64,000 nt of DNA from Burkholderia ubonensis subsp. mesacidophila (GCF_002097715.1 NZ_CP020737.1:3673664-3737663); one strand, 5' to 3'. Positions 19,529 through 30,074 are shown, numbered from the stretch's first letter. Translations and numbers: made by a program. Notes: generated from the letters alone by a model not told the origin.

Positions 19529-20386
19529 TTAGTCGAAACGCCCCGTCCGTGCCATTTCCATCAGGCGCGCGATGCGCTCCTCGGTGGCCGGGTGCGTCGA
19601 GAACAGGTTCTGCAGGCCGCCGCCGTGCAGCGGGTTCATGATCATCATCTGCGCGGTGGCCGGATGCTCCTCGGCCGCCGGGAACGGGATGCCCGCCGCG
19701 TAGCGATGGATCTTGTCGAGCGCCGCCGCGAGCGCCTGCGGATCGCCGGAAATCTGCGCGCCGCCGCGGTCCGCCTCGAACTCGCGCGCCCGCGAGATCG
19801 CCATCTGGATCAGCGCGCCAGCGATCGGCGCGAGCAGCGCGACCGCAATGCCCGCGATCGGATTGGCCGGACGGCCGTTCTCGTCACGCCCGCCGAAGAA
19901 CATCGCGAAATTCGCGAGCGCCGAGATCGCGCCCGCCATCGTCGCGGTGATCGTCGAGATCAGGATGTCGCGGTGCTTCACGTGCGCGAGCTCGTGCGCC
20001 ATCACGCCGCGCATCTCGCGCTCCGACAGGATGCGCAGGATGCCCGTCGTCGCTGCGACGGCCGCATGCTCGGGGTTGCGGCCCGTCGCGAACGCGTTCG
20101 GCGCGTCTTCGTTGATCAGGTACACACGCGGCATCGGCAGGTTCGCGCGCGTCGCCAGCTCGCGCACCATTCGGTAGAACTGCGGCGCCGTGTTCTCGTC
20201 GACTTCCTGCGCGTTGTACATGCGCAGCACCATCTTGTCGGAGAACCAGTACGAGAAGAAATTCATGCCGAGCGCGAACAGCAGCGCGATCGTCATGCCG
20301 CGCGAGCCGCCGATCATCCCGCCGATCACGATGAACAGGGCCGTGATCGCGGCCATCAGCATCGCGGTTTTGACCCAATTGAACAT
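19529..20386 (-). CDS. htpX: Membrane zinc metalloprotease HtpX
   Basis: HtpX degrades misfolded inner-membrane proteins. The 285-residue protein has two N-terminal membrane segments (about 4-24 and 28-50), the zinc motif HELAH (in [13 protein letters not shown]), two further hydrophobic segments, the third zinc ligand Glu in FEADRGGAQ, and the C-terminal [14 protein letters not shown]. Length and motifs are normal. It is upstream of rsmB but separated by 190 bases and a hairpin. Confidence 0.96.
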   Translation of the reverse strand: MFNWVKTAMLMAAITALFIVIGGMIGGSRGMTIALLFALGMNFFSYWFSDKMVLRMYNAQEVDENTAPQFYRMVRELATRANLPMPRVYLINEDAPNAFATGRNPEHAAVAATTGILRILSEREMRGVMAHELAHVKHRDILISTITATMAGAISALANFAMFFGGRDENGRPANPIAGIAVALLAPIAGALIQMAISRAREFEADRGGAQISGDPQALAAALDKIHRYAAGIPFPAAEEHPATAQMMIMNPLHGGGLQNLFSTHPATEERIARLMEMARTGRFD

Positions 20387-20492
20387 ACGTCCACTCCTTA
20401 TCCGAATGCAGCACCCGCCGGTTGCCTCGAGGGGCGTGGCGGAAAAATTGTAAGCGATCTGTTAGATAAGTACGTATCGGAAAAATTCAATC

Positions 20493-21134
20493 TCAGCGCT
20501 GCGAAGTCGCGAGCTTGAGGCCGAGCCCGACAAACGCGCTGCCGACCGTGCGGTCCAGCCACCTCTTCACGCCCGGCTTGCCGGAAAAACGGCGCGTCAC
20601 GCTGCCCGCGACCCACGCAAGCATGCTGTTCCAGATCGTGCTCATCACGACGAACACCGCGCCGAGGGTCAGGAACGCCAGCGCCTTGTGCACGCTGTCG
20701 GCCGACACGAACTGCGGAAAGAACGACACGAAGAACAGCACGACCTTCGGGTTCAGCACGTTCGTCCAGAAGCCCTGCATGAAGAGCTGGCGCAACGGCT
20801 TGGCGGCCGCGACCGGCGCAGCCTGCGCCGTGTCGGCCCCGGCCGCCGGCTTCGCGAGGAGCATCCGCACGCCCAGGTAGATCAGGTAGGCCGCGCCCAC
20901 CAGCTTGATCACCGTAAACGCCGTAGCCGACGCGGCCAGCACCGCGGTCAGGCCGAACGCGCAGGCGAGCGCGTGCACGCAGCAGCCGGCGGAAATGCCG
21001 AGCGCGGACATCAGCCCGGCGCCGCGGCCTTGCGCGACGCTGCGGCCGATGATGTACGCGGTATCGGGACCCGGCGTGACGTTCAGCAGGAACACCGCCA
21101 GGAGAAAGAAGCCGAAATGGGTGATGCCAAGCAT
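20493..21134 (-). CDS. LysE/RhtB family amino-acid exporter
   Basis: A 213-residue inner-membrane exporter with six predicted membrane segments. The N-terminal motif NVTPGPDTAYIIGRSVAQGRGAG is the hallmark of the LysE/RhtB family (NPGPDT type). Substrates of such carriers include threonine, homoserine, lysine or leucine; nothing here decides among them. I chose ATG 21134 (MLGITHFGFF) as the family start rather than ATG 21161. Confidence 0.9.
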   Translation of the reverse strand: MLGITHFGFFLLAVFLLNVTPGPDTAYIIGRSVAQGRGAGLMSALGISAGCCVHALACAFGLTAVLAASATAFTVIKLVGAAYLIYLGVRMLLAKPAAGADTAQAAPVAAAKPLRQLFMQGFWTNVLNPKVVLFFVSFFPQFVSADSVHKALAFLTLGAVFVVMSTIWNSMLAWVAGSVTRRFSGKPGVKRWLDRTVGSAFVGLGLKLATSQR

Positions 21135-21245
21135 GGAAACCTCGGAGCCGGGAAAGCGCAAGGAAATTCTACGCGTGCGCGCCGTGCGTTGCGACTCGGC
21201 CGTTCGGCCGATTGCGCGCCGCCGGCGAGCCGTGTCGAATGACGC

Positions 21246-22229
21246 TCAGGATGCGTCGGGCAGCGTGAACCGCTGGCCCGCGGCCAGCGGTGCGCCCGCC
21301 AGGAATTCGCGCGCCGGCAGCCGCTTGCCGCCCGGCTTCTGCAGTTGGGTGACGCGCAGCGCGCCGCTGCCGCATGCGACGACAACGCCGTCCGGGCCCG
21401 CGTCGACGATCGTTCCGGGCGCCGCGTCGCCGCGCGCGTCCACGGGCGCCGCCGCCCACAGCTTGATTGCCGCCCCGTCGAGCGTCGCGACGCCGCCCGG
21501 GAACGGATCGAACGCGCGCACCCGGCGCGCCAGCACGTCCGCGGGCTCGCGCCAGTCGAGCGCGGCCTCGTGCTTGCCGATCTTCTCCGCGTACGTCACG
21601 CCGTCGGCCGGCTGCGGCGTCGCCGGCAGGCTGCCGGTGCGCTCGAGCTGTACCAGCGCGTCGACGATGAGGCGCGCGCCTTCCGCGGCGAGCCGGTCAT
21701 GCAGCGTGGCGGTCGTGTCGTCGGACTCGATCGCGACGCGCGCGTCGTGCAGCATCGCGCCGGTGTCGAGCCCGGCGTCCATCTGCATCAGCGTGACGCC
21801 CGTCGCCACGTCGCCCGCCTCGATCGCGCGATGGATCGGCGCGGCGCCGCGCCAGCGCGGCAGCAGCGACGCGTGGATGTTGATGCAGCCGTGGCGCGGG
21901 ATGTCGAGCACCTCCTGCGGCAGCAGCAGGCCGTATGCGGCAACCACCATCACGTCGTGCGGGGTCGCGCGCAGCAGCTCGATCGCCTCGGCCGCCTCGG
22001 CCGGGTACTTGCCCGCGCGGCGCAGCGACGGCGGCTGCGCGACGGGCATGCCGTGCTCGACGGCATAGCGCTTCACGGCGCTCGCCTGCAGCTTCATCCC
22101 GCGCCCGGCGGGGCGGTCAGGCTGCGTGAGGACGAGCGGCACCGGAAAACCGGCCTCGTGGATCGCGGCGAGCGCGGCCGCGGCGAATTCCGGCGTGCCG
22201 GCAAAAATGACGCGCAACGAATGTGTCAT
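21246..22229 (-). CDS. fmt: Methionyl-tRNA formyltransferase
   Basis: Fmt formylates Met-tRNA(fMet) for initiation. The 327-residue protein has the N-terminal [16 protein letters not shown], the catalytic region with [17 protein letters not shown] (Asn and His) and the Asp in [12 protein letters not shown], and a C-terminal OB-like domain. Located 35 bases after def on the same strand, the usual def-fmt pair in which the deformylase removes the formyl group added by Fmt. Confidence 0.97.
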   Translation of the reverse strand: MTHSLRVIFAGTPEFAAAALAAIHEAGFPVPLVLTQPDRPAGRGMKLQASAVKRYAVEHGMPVAQPPSLRRAGKYPAEAAEAIELLRATPHDVMVVAAYGLLLPQEVLDIPRHGCINIHASLLPRWRGAAPIHRAIEAGDVATGVTLMQMDAGLDTGAMLHDARVAIESDDTTATLHDRLAAEGARLIVDALVQLERTGSLPATPQPADGVTYAEKIGKHEAALDWREPADVLARRVRAFDPFPGGVATLDGAAIKLWAAAPVDARGDAAPGTIVDAGPDGVVVACGSGALRVTQLQKPGGKRLPAREFLAGAPLAAGQRFTLPDAS

Positions 22230-22264
22230 GACAACGGATCGGGGTCAGGCAGGGCGAACGCGCG

Positions 22265-22768
22265 TCACATCGCGCGTTCGAGTTTCTTCATCTTCGACTT
22301 GATGCGGCTTTGCTTGAGCGGCGACAGGTATTCGACGAACACGCGGCCCATCAGGTGATCCATCTCGTGCTGGATGCACACGGCCAGCAAGCCCTCGCAG
22401 TCGAGCTCGAACGCCTCGCCCTTTTCGTCGAGCGCACGCACGCGCACGTGATCAGGACGCTCGACTTCGTCGTAGACGCCCGGCACCGACAGGCAGCCTT
22501 CCTCGTAGACCTGCTTCGCGTCGCTCGACCACACGATCTCGGGGTTGATGAAGGCGCGCAGTTCGCTCTTGTCTTCCGAGATGTCGATCACGATCACGCG
22601 CTCGTGCACGTCGACCTGCGTCGCGGCAAGGCCGATGCCCGGCGCGGCGTACATGGTTTCGGCCATGTCGGCGACGAGCTTGCGGATCCGGTCGTCGACC
22701 TTGTCGACGGGCTTGGCGACCTTGTGCAGCCGCTTGTCGGGGTAATGAATGATGTTCAGCAAAGCCAT
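22265..22768 (-). CDS. def: Peptide deformylase
   Basis: Removes the N-formyl group from new proteins. The 167-residue enzyme has the three motifs [16 protein letters not shown] (metal Cys) and QHEMDHLMG (metal His pair and catalytic Glu). ATG 22768 gives [14 protein letters not shown], the normal start; the upstream extension is not conserved. First gene of the minus-strand block and divergent from dprA. Confidence 0.97.
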   Translation of the reverse strand: MALLNIIHYPDKRLHKVAKPVDKVDDRIRKLVADMAETMYAAPGIGLAATQVDVHERVIVIDISEDKSELRAFINPEIVWSSDAKQVYEEGCLSVPGVYDEVERPDHVRVRALDEKGEAFELDCEGLLAVCIQHEMDHLMGRVFVEYLSPLKQSRIKSKMKKLERAM

Positions 22769-22953
22769 GGCGTTCGGTAATCGGTAAATCGGCGGTTCGC
22801 GTCGGCCATCCGGCCGACTGGCCCAGCCGCGAGGAAGCAATGAAGATGAGGCGGATGCGCGGCGAATCGACGCCCGCGGATCACGCGACCTGCAACCGGC
22901 CGCGCGCCTGCGCGCAGCCTCATCGGATTATTTCGGATGATGAAAATTTTAAC

Positions 22954-24159
22954 ATGGCGACACGCGTCCCGCTGGCCATCGCATTCGACGGTTTCCTCAT
23001 GTCGCCGCACCCGCTGAGCGCCGCCGCGCTGCGCGCCTGGCTGCAGCTCGCCGAAGCGCCCGGCTTGACGCCCGCGGTGCTGCGCGTGCTGCTCGGCGCG
23101 TTCGGCTCGCCGCGCGCGCTCATCGACGCGCCGGACGACGCGATCGCCGCCGCAAGCAGCCCGGCGGCGGCGCAGGCGGTGCGCGCGAGCGAGCGCGCCG
23201 ACCTCGACGCACGGGCCGCCGCGGCGCTTGCGTGGCGCGACGCGCCCGGCAATTGCATCGTCCCGCTCGGCGATCCCGCGTACCCGCCGCGGCTGCTCGA
23301 CCTGCACGATCCGCCGCCGCTGCTATATGTAAAGGGGCGCGTCGCGCTGCTGCACGCGCGCGGGATCGCGATCGTCGGCAGCCGGCATGCCACGCCGCAG
23401 GGCCTCGCGGATGCGACGCGCTTCGCCCGCATCCTGTCGGACGCCGGCCTCGCGATCGTCTCGGGGCTGGCGCTCGGCATCGACGGCGCCGCGCACCGGG
23501 GCGGGCTGGACGGCCGCTCGAGCACGATCGCGGTGATCGGCACCGGCGCCGACCTCGTCTATCCGGCGCGGCACCGCACGCTCGCGCACGAGATCGCCGC
23601 GCACGGCGTCATCGTCTCGGAGTGGCCGCTCGGCACGCCGGCCCGCGCCGCGCACTTCCCGCAACGCAACCGGCTGATCGCCGCGCTGGCGAGCGGCGCG
23701 CTCGTCGTGGAGGCCGCGCCGCGCTCCGGTTCGCTGATCACCGCGCGGCTCGCGAACGAATTGGGCCGCGACGTGTTCGCGATCCCGGGCTCGATCCACG
23801 CGCCGCTTGCGCAGGGCTGCCACGCGCTGATCCGCGACGGCGCGAAGCTCACCGCGACGCCTGAGGACGTCCTCGACGAATATGGGCTGAACGCGGGATC
23901 ACCGGGTGACGCGGAGCCGGCCGCGGCGACGTCCGGCGATGCAACCGAGCAGGCCGTCCTCGCCGCGCTCGGATATGGCCCCGTGACATACGAATGGCTG
24001 GCCGAGCGCAGCGGCCTGTCCGACGACGCGCTCCACCGCGCGCTCCTCGCGCTCGAACTGGCCGGCCGCGTCGCGAGCGTGCCGGGCGGCCGCTTCGTCC
24101 GGCTCGACGGCCCCGCCGCGCCGCAGCTTGCACGCGGCGTGCTACATTCCCCCGCATAG
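22954..24159 (+). CDS. dprA: DNA-protecting protein DprA
   Basis: DprA (Smf) loads RecA on incoming single-stranded DNA during natural transformation. The protein has 401 residues from ATG 22954; an alternative ATG is at 22999. The Rossmann-fold core shows YPPRLLDLHDPPPLLYVKG, IVGSRHATPQG, SGLALGIDGAAHRG, VIGTGADLVYP and PQRNRLIAALASGALVVEA, all family signatures. A C-terminal winged-helix domain (about 320-390; YEWLAERSGLSDDAL) follows. No other competence genes are in the window. Confidence 0.95.
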   Translation: MATRVPLAIAFDGFLMSPHPLSAAALRAWLQLAEAPGLTPAVLRVLLGAFGSPRALIDAPDDAIAAASSPAAAQAVRASERADLDARAAAALAWRDAPGNCIVPLGDPAYPPRLLDLHDPPPLLYVKGRVALLHARGIAIVGSRHATPQGLADATRFARILSDAGLAIVSGLALGIDGAAHRGGLDGRSSTIAVIGTGADLVYPARHRTLAHEIAAHGVIVSEWPLGTPARAAHFPQRNRLIAALASGALVVEAAPRSGSLITARLANELGRDVFAIPGSIHAPLAQGCHALIRDGAKLTATPEDVLDEYGLNAGSPGDAEPAAATSGDATEQAVLAALGYGPVTYEWLAERSGLSDDALHRALLALELAGRVASVPGGRFVRLDGPAAPQLARGVLHSPA

Positions 24160-24199
24160 GGGCGGCTGCGCCGCCCGCCGACTTCAAGCAAGGAAACCC

Positions 24200-24580
24200 A
24201 TGCCCGCGCTGAATCTCGACACCGACGCGGATCGGATCGCCGAGCGCCTCCGCCATCCCGACACGCTGCTCGTCGCCTGCCTGTGCGCCGATTGGTGCGG
24301 CACCTGCCGCGAATACCGCACGGCCTTCGACCAGCTCGCCGACGCGCATCCCGAGGCCTGCTTCGCGTGGATCGACATCGAAACGCATGCCGACCGGCTC
24401 GACGAGCTCGACGTCGAGAATTTCCCGACGATCCTGATCGAGGACGCCAACGCCGCGCGCTTTTTCGGCACGGTGCTGCCGCACGCAGCCATCGTCGAGC
24501 GGATGCTGTCCGACCTCTCCGCCGTGCCGGGCGCGCCGCATGCACCAAAATTGCGCAACATCCTGAACGTCGAGGCCTGA
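24200..24580 (+). CDS. Thioredoxin-fold protein
   Basis: A 126-residue cytoplasmic thioredoxin-like protein without signal peptide. The active site is ADWCGTCREY (WCGTC instead of WCGPC), with a cis-proline in ENFPTILI. ATG 24200 is preceded by AAGGA at seven bases. It follows dprA by 40 bases on the same strand. The two cysteines suggest a working thiol-disulfide oxidoreductase; partners are unknown. Confidence 0.85.
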   Translation: MPALNLDTDADRIAERLRHPDTLLVACLCADWCGTCREYRTAFDQLADAHPEACFAWIDIETHADRLDELDVENFPTILIEDANAARFFGTVLPHAAIVERMLSDLSAVPGAPHAPKLRNILNVEA

Positions 24581-24771
24581 GCCGCGTGCCGGCGCTGCGG
24601 TATTTCGCGCGAAAGCGCGTCCTGCTGCGCCGCACGCTTGCCGCCGTCACGGCCCCCCACTATGATGAGCCGCTTTTTGCACGCCGAGCCTCCGTCACGG
24701 CGCCGTGTGCTATAAAGCCGTCGTAAAAGGGACCCACAACCGGCAAACCCGGTCTACCAACACACACAGTC

Positions 24772-27429
24772 ATGTCCAAAGCTCTGATCATTGCGGAAAA
24801 GCCTTCTGTCGCGAACGACATCGCGCGCGCTTTGGGTGGCTTTACGAAGCATGACGAATACTTCGAGAGCGACGAGTACGTCCTGTCGTCCGCTGTCGGC
24901 CACCTGCTCGAAATCGCCGCCCCGGAAGAGTACGAAGTCAAGCGCGGCAAGTGGAGCTTCGCGCACCTGCCCGTCATCCCGCCGCATTTCGACCTGAACC
25001 CGATCGCCAAGAGCGAGTCGCGCCTGAAAGTGCTGACCAAGCTCATGAAGCGCAAGGACGTCGACCGCCTGATCAACGCATGCGACGCGGGGCGCGAAGG
25101 GGAACTGATCTTCCGCCTGATCGTGCAGCACGCGAAGGCGAAGCATCCGGTCCAGCGCCTGTGGCTGCAGTCGATGACCCCGCAGGCGATCCGCGACGGC
25201 TTCGCGCACCTGCGCAGCGATTCCGACATGCAGCCGCTCGCCGACGCGGCCCGCTGCCGCTCGGAAGCCGACTGGCTCGTCGGGATCAACGGCACCCGCG
25301 CGATGACCGCATTCAACAGCAAGGGCGGCGGCTTCTTCCTGACCACGGTCGGCCGCGTTCAGACGCCAACCTTGTCGATCGTCGTCGAACGCGAAGAGAA
25401 AATCCGCCGCTTCGTCCCGCGCGACTACTGGGAAGTGAAGGCGGCATTCGCGTGCGCGGGCGGCTTCTACGAAGGCAAGTGGTACGACCCGAAATTCAAG
25501 CGCGACGAATTCGATCCGGAAAAGCGCGACTCGCGGCTCTGGAGCCTGCCCGCTGCCGAAACGATCGTCGCGGCCTGCCGCGACAAGATCGGCACGGTCA
25601 GCGAGGAATCGAAGCCGTCGACGCAGTTGTCGCCGCTGTTGTTCGACCTGACGAGCCTGCAGCGCGAAGCGAACGGCCGCTTCGGCTTCTCCGCGAAGAA
25701 CACGCTCGGGCTCGCGCAGGCGCTGTACGAGAAGCACAAGGTGCTGACCTACCCGCGTACCGACGCGCGCGCGCTGCCGGAAGACTACATCGACACGGTC
25801 AAGTCGACGCTCGCGATGCTCAAGGAGAGCCACAACTACCTGCCGCACGCGAAGCAGGTGCTCGACAAGGGCTGGGTGAAGCCGAACAAGCGGATCTTCG
25901 ACAACTCGAAGATCAGCGACCACTTCGCGATCATCCCGACGCTGCAGGCGCCGAAATCGCTGTCCGAGCCGGAACAGAAGCTCTACGACCTGGTCGTGAA
26001 GCGCTTCCTCGCCGTGTTCTACCCCGCCGCGGAATACAAGGTCACGACCCGGATCACCGAGGTGGCCGGCCATCACTTCAAGACCGAGGGCAAGGTGCTC
26101 GTCGAGCCGGGCTGGCTGCAGGTGTACGGCCGCGACGCCGAAGGCGCGGACGCGAACCTCGTGCCGGTGCAGAAGGACGAGAAGGTGAAGACGGACGAGA
26201 TCGCCGCGGTGGCGCTCGTGACGAAACCGCCCGCACGCTACTCGGAAGCGACGCTGCTCTCCGCGATGGAAGGCGCGGGCAAGCTGGTTGAAGACGACGA
26301 GCTGCGCGAGGCGATGGCCGCGAAGGGGCTCGGCACGCCGGCCACGCGCGCGGCGATCATCGAAGGGCTGCTCGGCGAGAAATACCTCGTGCGCGAAGGC
26401 CGCGAGCTGATCCCGACCGCGAAGGCGTTCCAGCTGATGACCCTGCTGCGCGGGCTCGGCGTGAAGGAACTGACCGCGCCGGAGCTCACCGGCGAGTGGG
26501 AATACAAGCTGTCGCAGATGGAACGCGGCAACCTCGGGCGCGACGCGTTCATGCAGGAAATCGCCCGCATGACGCAGCAGATCGTCAAGCGCGCGAAGGA
26601 ATACGATTCCGACACGATCCCCGGCGATTACGCGACGCTCGAGACGCCGTGCCCGAACTGCGGCGGCCAGGTGAAGGAAAACTACCGGCGCTTCGCGTGC
26701 ACGAAGTGCGAGTTCTCGATCTCGAAGATCCCGGGCAGCCGGCAGTTCGAGATCGCGGAAGTCGAGGAGCTGCTGCAGAAGAAGGAAATCGGCCCGCTGT
26801 CCGGTTTCCGCAGCAAGATGGGGCGGCCGTTCTCGGCGATCCTGAAGCTCTCGTTCGACGACGAGACGAAGAACTACAAGCTGGAGTTCGACTTCGGCCA
26901 GGACCAGGGCGGCGAGGAGGGCGAAGCGCCGGACTTCTCTGCGCAGGAGCCGGTCGGCGCATGCCCGAAGTGCAAGGGCCGCGTGTTCGAGCACGGGATG
27001 AGCTACGTGTGCGAGCACTCGGTCGCCAACCCGAAGACCTGCGACTTCCGCTCGGGCAAGGTGATCCTGCAGCAGGAAATCACCCGCGAGCAGATGGGTA
27101 AGCTGCTCGCCGACGGCCGCACCGACCTGCTGCCGAACTTCAAGTCGTCGCGCACCGGCCGCAACTTCAAGGCATATCTCGTGAAGCAGCCGGACGGCAA
27201 GATCGGCTTCGAGTTCGAGAAGAAGGAGCCGAAGGCGGCTGCCGCGAAGAAGACGGCGAAATCGGCGACGAAGGAAGCCGAAACCGTGACGGAAGGCGCC
27301 GACGAGAAACCGGCGCCGGCCCGCAAGACCGCCGCGAGCAAGACCGCTACGAGCAAGACCGCTACGAGCAAGGCCACCGCAAGCAAGACCGCCGCGCGCA
27401 AGACGACGACGCGCAAGACCGGCTCGTAA
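24772..27429 (+). CDS. topB: DNA topoisomerase III
   Basis: A type IA topoisomerase. The 885-residue protein has an N-terminal Toprim domain (KALIIAEKPSVANDIARAL; acidic DAGREGE), the strand-passage domains, and catalytic Tyr in TYPRTDARALP. Two C-terminal zinc-finger-like units follow: CPNCGGQVKENYRRFACTKC, and a CPKC...C pair. The last 60 residues are a Lys/Ala/Thr repeat (TASKTATSK type), encoded by a short repetitive DNA stretch at 27325-27425; such basic tails occur in Burkholderia topoisomerases and histone-like proteins and probably help non-specific DNA binding. Longer than E. coli TopB (653). Confidence 0.95.
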   Translation: MSKALIIAEKPSVANDIARALGGFTKHDEYFESDEYVLSSAVGHLLEIAAPEEYEVKRGKWSFAHLPVIPPHFDLNPIAKSESRLKVLTKLMKRKDVDRLINACDAGREGELIFRLIVQHAKAKHPVQRLWLQSMTPQAIRDGFAHLRSDSDMQPLADAARCRSEADWLVGINGTRAMTAFNSKGGGFFLTTVGRVQTPTLSIVVEREEKIRRFVPRDYWEVKAAFACAGGFYEGKWYDPKFKRDEFDPEKRDSRLWSLPAAETIVAACRDKIGTVSEESKPSTQLSPLLFDLTSLQREANGRFGFSAKNTLGLAQALYEKHKVLTYPRTDARALPEDYIDTVKSTLAMLKESHNYLPHAKQVLDKGWVKPNKRIFDNSKISDHFAIIPTLQAPKSLSEPEQKLYDLVVKRFLAVFYPAAEYKVTTRITEVAGHHFKTEGKVLVEPGWLQVYGRDAEGADANLVPVQKDEKVKTDEIAAVALVTKPPARYSEATLLSAMEGAGKLVEDDELREAMAAKGLGTPATRAAIIEGLLGEKYLVREGRELIPTAKAFQLMTLLRGLGVKELTAPELTGEWEYKLSQMERGNLGRDAFMQEIARMTQQIVKRAKEYDSDTIPGDYATLETPCPNCGGQVKENYRRFACTKCEFSISKIPGSRQFEIAEVEELLQKKEIGPLSGFRSKMGRPFSAILKLSFDDETKNYKLEFDFGQDQGGEEGEAPDFSAQEPVGACPKCKGRVFEHGMSYVCEHSVANPKTCDFRSGKVILQQEITREQMGKLLADGRTDLLPNFKSSRTGRNFKAYLVKQPDGKIGFEFEKKEPKAAAAKKTAKSATKEAETVTEGADEKPAPARKTAASKTATSKTATSKATASKTAARKTTTRKTGS

Positions 27430-27469
27430 GGGCTTGCCGCCCGGCGCACCCGGCGCCGGGCCGGCCAAC

Positions 27470-27507
27470 AAAAAACGCGGATCGATCGCTCGATCCGCGT
27501 TTTTTTA
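27470..27507. terminator. Terminator of topB
   Basis: An inverted repeat with ACGCGGATCGA and its complement around a small loop, preceded by A-run and followed by seven Ts. It can work for topB (plus) and for the convergent LysR gene (minus). Confidence 0.9.
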
Positions 27508-27547
27508 TTGCCCGGGCGATTCAACGACCGCCCCGCCTGCTCCCGCG

Positions 27548-28597
27548 TTACAGCGGCGACGGCACGGCGACCCGCGACCGCGGCGAACGCGGCAGGCGCG
27601 ACGAAACCTGCGAATCGACCGCATCCGGCCGTTCGGGGCGCACCTCGACGCCGATCGGCGCCGGCGCGACGCCCTGCGCCGCCCACTGCTCGCCCATCAT
27701 CGCATCGGTCGAATGGCTGAAATGCTCGACGAGGTGGTCGATGAACGTGCGCACCTTCGCCGGCAGGTGGCGGCGGCTCGGGTACGCGATGTTGATCTCG
27801 ACCTGCGGCAGCCGGAAATCCGACAGCAGCCGCACGAGCGCGCCGCGCGCGATGTCGCTGCCGATCAGGTAGCTCGGCAGGATCGCGACGCCCATCCCGA
27901 GCAGCGCGAACTGGCGCAGCATCGCGGTGTTGTTCGCGACGACCACGTTGGTCGGCCGCACCCGCACTTCGCCATCCGGCCCCGTGAACACCCGGTCGTC
28001 GCCCCAGTATTCGCTCGGCAGGCTCAGGCTCGGATGCTCGGCGAGATGTTCCGGATGCGTCGGCACGCCGTGCTTTTCCAGATAGCTCGGCGTCGCGCAG
28101 ACGGTCATGCAGCCGGTGGTCAGCCGCCGCGTCACGATGCTGGCGCTGCGCATCTGGCGCGTCACGACGATGCCGACGTCGAAGCCTTCCTCGACCAGGT
28201 CGACCTGCCGGTCGACCAGCGTCAGATCCGGCACCACTTTCGGAAACTGCTCGGTATAGGTCTGCACCACCGGCGCGAGATTATGCAGGCCGAACACGAC
28301 CGGCGCGACGATGCGCAGCGTGCCGACCGGCTCGTGGTTACGGGCGACGACCATCTGCTCGACGTCTTCGAGTTCGTCCAGAATCTGGCGCGCGCGCTCC
28401 AGATACACCTGGCCGGACTCCGTCAGCGAAAGGCTGCGCGTGGTGCGATTGAGCAGGCGCGTGCCGAGACGGCCTTCCAGATCGGCGACGTGACGGGTCG
28501 CGACCGCGTTGGAGATATCCATTGCACTTGCGGCCCGCGCGAAACTCCCGAGATCCGCAACCTTGACGAACACTCGCATCGACTGCAAATGATCCAT
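27548..28597 (-). CDS. LysR family transcriptional regulator
   Basis: A 349-residue LysR regulator: N-terminal winged helix-turn-helix (residues about 1-65; FVKVADLGSFARAASAMDISNAVATRHVADLEGRLGTRL in outline) and a C-terminal effector-binding domain up to about 300. A 45-residue Pro/Arg/Ser tail is longer than usual. It belongs to the DsdA/AaeR-like subgroup by the LNRTTRSLSLTESG motif. It is divergent from the hydroxyacid dehydrogenase at 29020, a likely target given the dyad in between; the inducer is not evident. Confidence 0.9.
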   Translation of the reverse strand: MDHLQSMRVFVKVADLGSFARAASAMDISNAVATRHVADLEGRLGTRLLNRTTRSLSLTESGQVYLERARQILDELEDVEQMVVARNHEPVGTLRIVAPVVFGLHNLAPVVQTYTEQFPKVVPDLTLVDRQVDLVEEGFDVGIVVTRQMRSASIVTRRLTTGCMTVCATPSYLEKHGVPTHPEHLAEHPSLSLPSEYWGDDRVFTGPDGEVRVRPTNVVVANNTAMLRQFALLGMGVAILPSYLIGSDIARGALVRLLSDFRLPQVEINIAYPSRRHLPAKVRTFIDHLVEHFSHSTDAMMGEQWAAQGVAPAPIGVEVRPERPDAVDSQVSSRLPRSPRSRVAVPSPL

Positions 28598-29019
28598 AAA
28601 CGACTCCTGCCGCTGTTACTGCTTCAAAAAGATGAAGCAAATGCGTAATTCTCCTACGACAGCGGAATTGATGCAGAGTTGCTCAACAAGCCCCTTGTAG
28701 CCGATAAAAACAGTCAAACATCCTCGCCGCAACCGGAAAATTGACCCAATTATTCTGATTGGAGCAACAATTGGGTGAACCTCGTCGTCCAGGCGACGGA
28801 TTCAGGAAGGACGTATTTGATGCGGCACGGCATCGGCGGTGGGCCGGGGGGCGCAAGCACGGCGCCGGAGCAGGCTGACGCCAATTGCGGCGGGGCGTAA
28901 CAACCTGTTAAAAAGACACCACGGGGCCGTTCGACATTGCATCATGTCGGCCCCGGCCGGGCGGGACGAGGCGCGAGCGCGCCGCCGCCCCTGCTTTCAA
29001 CGCGCGACTCCCGCAAACC
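28598..29019. other. Divergent region between LysR gene and hydroxyacid dehydrogenase
   Basis: A 422-base non-coding stretch. The part next to the LysR gene (28620-28780) is A/T-richer than the surroundings and contains the dyad described separately. I see no convincing sigma70 pair with 17-base spacing and no open reading frame with family similarity. Confidence 0.45.
28745..28775. promoter_or_regulatory. CCCAATT/AATTGGG dyad, possible LysR operator
   Basis: CCCAATT at 28745-28751 and its exact complement AATTGGG at 28769-28775 are separated by 17 bases. The inner T-N11-A pattern expected for LysR sites can be found in it. Its place 148 bases upstream of the LysR start fits an autoregulatory and activator site. 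Inference only. Confidence 0.35.
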
Positions 29020-30033
29020 ATGAAAATTGCCATCCTCGACGACTACCAGGACGCCGTCCGCAAGCTGAATTGCTTCCAGATGCTCGCCGACCACGACGTG
29101 AAGGTCTTCAACAACACGGTGCGCGGCCTGGGACAACTCGCGAGCCGTCTGGCGGAAGTCGAAGCGCTCGTGCTGATTCGCGAACGCACCCCGATTTCGT
29201 CGCAACTGCTCGCCAAGTTGCCGCATCTGCGCATGATCAGCCAGACCGGCCGCATCGGGACCCATATCGATCTCGAGGCCTGCACCGAACGCGGCATCGC
29301 GGTGCTCGAAGGCTCGGGCTCGCCGATCGCGCCCGCCGAGCTGACCTGGGCGCTGATCATGGCCGCCCAGCGCCGGATTCCGCAGTACGTCGCGAACCTG
29401 AAGCAGGGCGCGTGGCAGCAGTCCGGCCTGAAGACGTCGGCGCTGCCGCCGAACTTCGGCCTCGGCCAGGTGCTGCGCGGCCAGACGCTCGGCATCTGGG
29501 GCTACGGCAAGATCGGCCGGCTCGTCGCCGGCTACGGCAAGGCGTTCGGGATGAACGTGCTGGTCTGGGGCCGCGAGCATTCGCTCGAGGCCGCGCGCGC
29601 GGACGGCTATGCCGCGGCCGACAGCCGCGAGGCGCTGTTCGAGCAGAGCGACGTGCTGTCGCTGCACCTGCGCCTGCACGACGACACCCGCGGCATCGTC
29701 AAGCAGGACGACCTGATGCGCATGAAGCCGACCTCGCTGCTCGTCAACACGAGCCGCGCCGAGCTGCTCGAGGAAAACGCGCTCGTCAACGCGCTGTCGC
29801 ACAACCGGCCGGGGATGGTCGCGATCGACGTGTTCGAGAGCGAGCCGATCCTGCAGGGCTACAGCCTGCTGCGGATGGAGAACGTGATCTGCACGCCGCA
29901 CATCGGCTACGTCGAGCGCGAAAGCTACGAGCTGTATTTCAGCGCGGCGTTCCAGAACATCCTCGCGTTCGACCAGGGCGACATGTCGAACGTCGCCAAC
30001 CCGGAAGCGCTGACGCCGATCCGCAAGCGCTGA
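29020..30033 (+). CDS. D-2-hydroxyacid dehydrogenase family protein
   Basis: An NAD(P)-dependent D-2-hydroxyacid dehydrogenase, 337 residues. The Rossmann motif is GYGKIGRLVAGYGKAFG, and the catalytic triad is seen as Arg in NTSRAELL, Glu in DVFESEP, and His in CTPHIGYVE. Residue identity around SGSPIAPAELTWALI is typical of the group that includes phosphoglycerate dehydrogenase-like enzymes, but substrates of this subgroup are not settled. It stands alone, divergent from a LysR regulator. Confidence 0.88.
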   Translation: MKIAILDDYQDAVRKLNCFQMLADHDVKVFNNTVRGLGQLASRLAEVEALVLIRERTPISSQLLAKLPHLRMISQTGRIGTHIDLEACTERGIAVLEGSGSPIAPAELTWALIMAAQRRIPQYVANLKQGAWQQSGLKTSALPPNFGLGQVLRGQTLGIWGYGKIGRLVAGYGKAFGMNVLVWGREHSLEAARADGYAAADSREALFEQSDVLSLHLRLHDDTRGIVKQDDLMRMKPTSLLVNTSRAELLEENALVNALSHNRPGMVAIDVFESEPILQGYSLLRMENVICTPHIGYVERESYELYFSAAFQNILAFDQGDMSNVANPEALTPIRKR

Positions 30034-30074
30034 CCGGCCCCGGCCGCGCCCGCCGCTGAACCGCCTGCCAACCG

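Noticed and set aside
24754..27471. 905-codon open frame opposite to topB
   Set aside because: Antisense shadow of topB; low-complexity Arg/Leu product.
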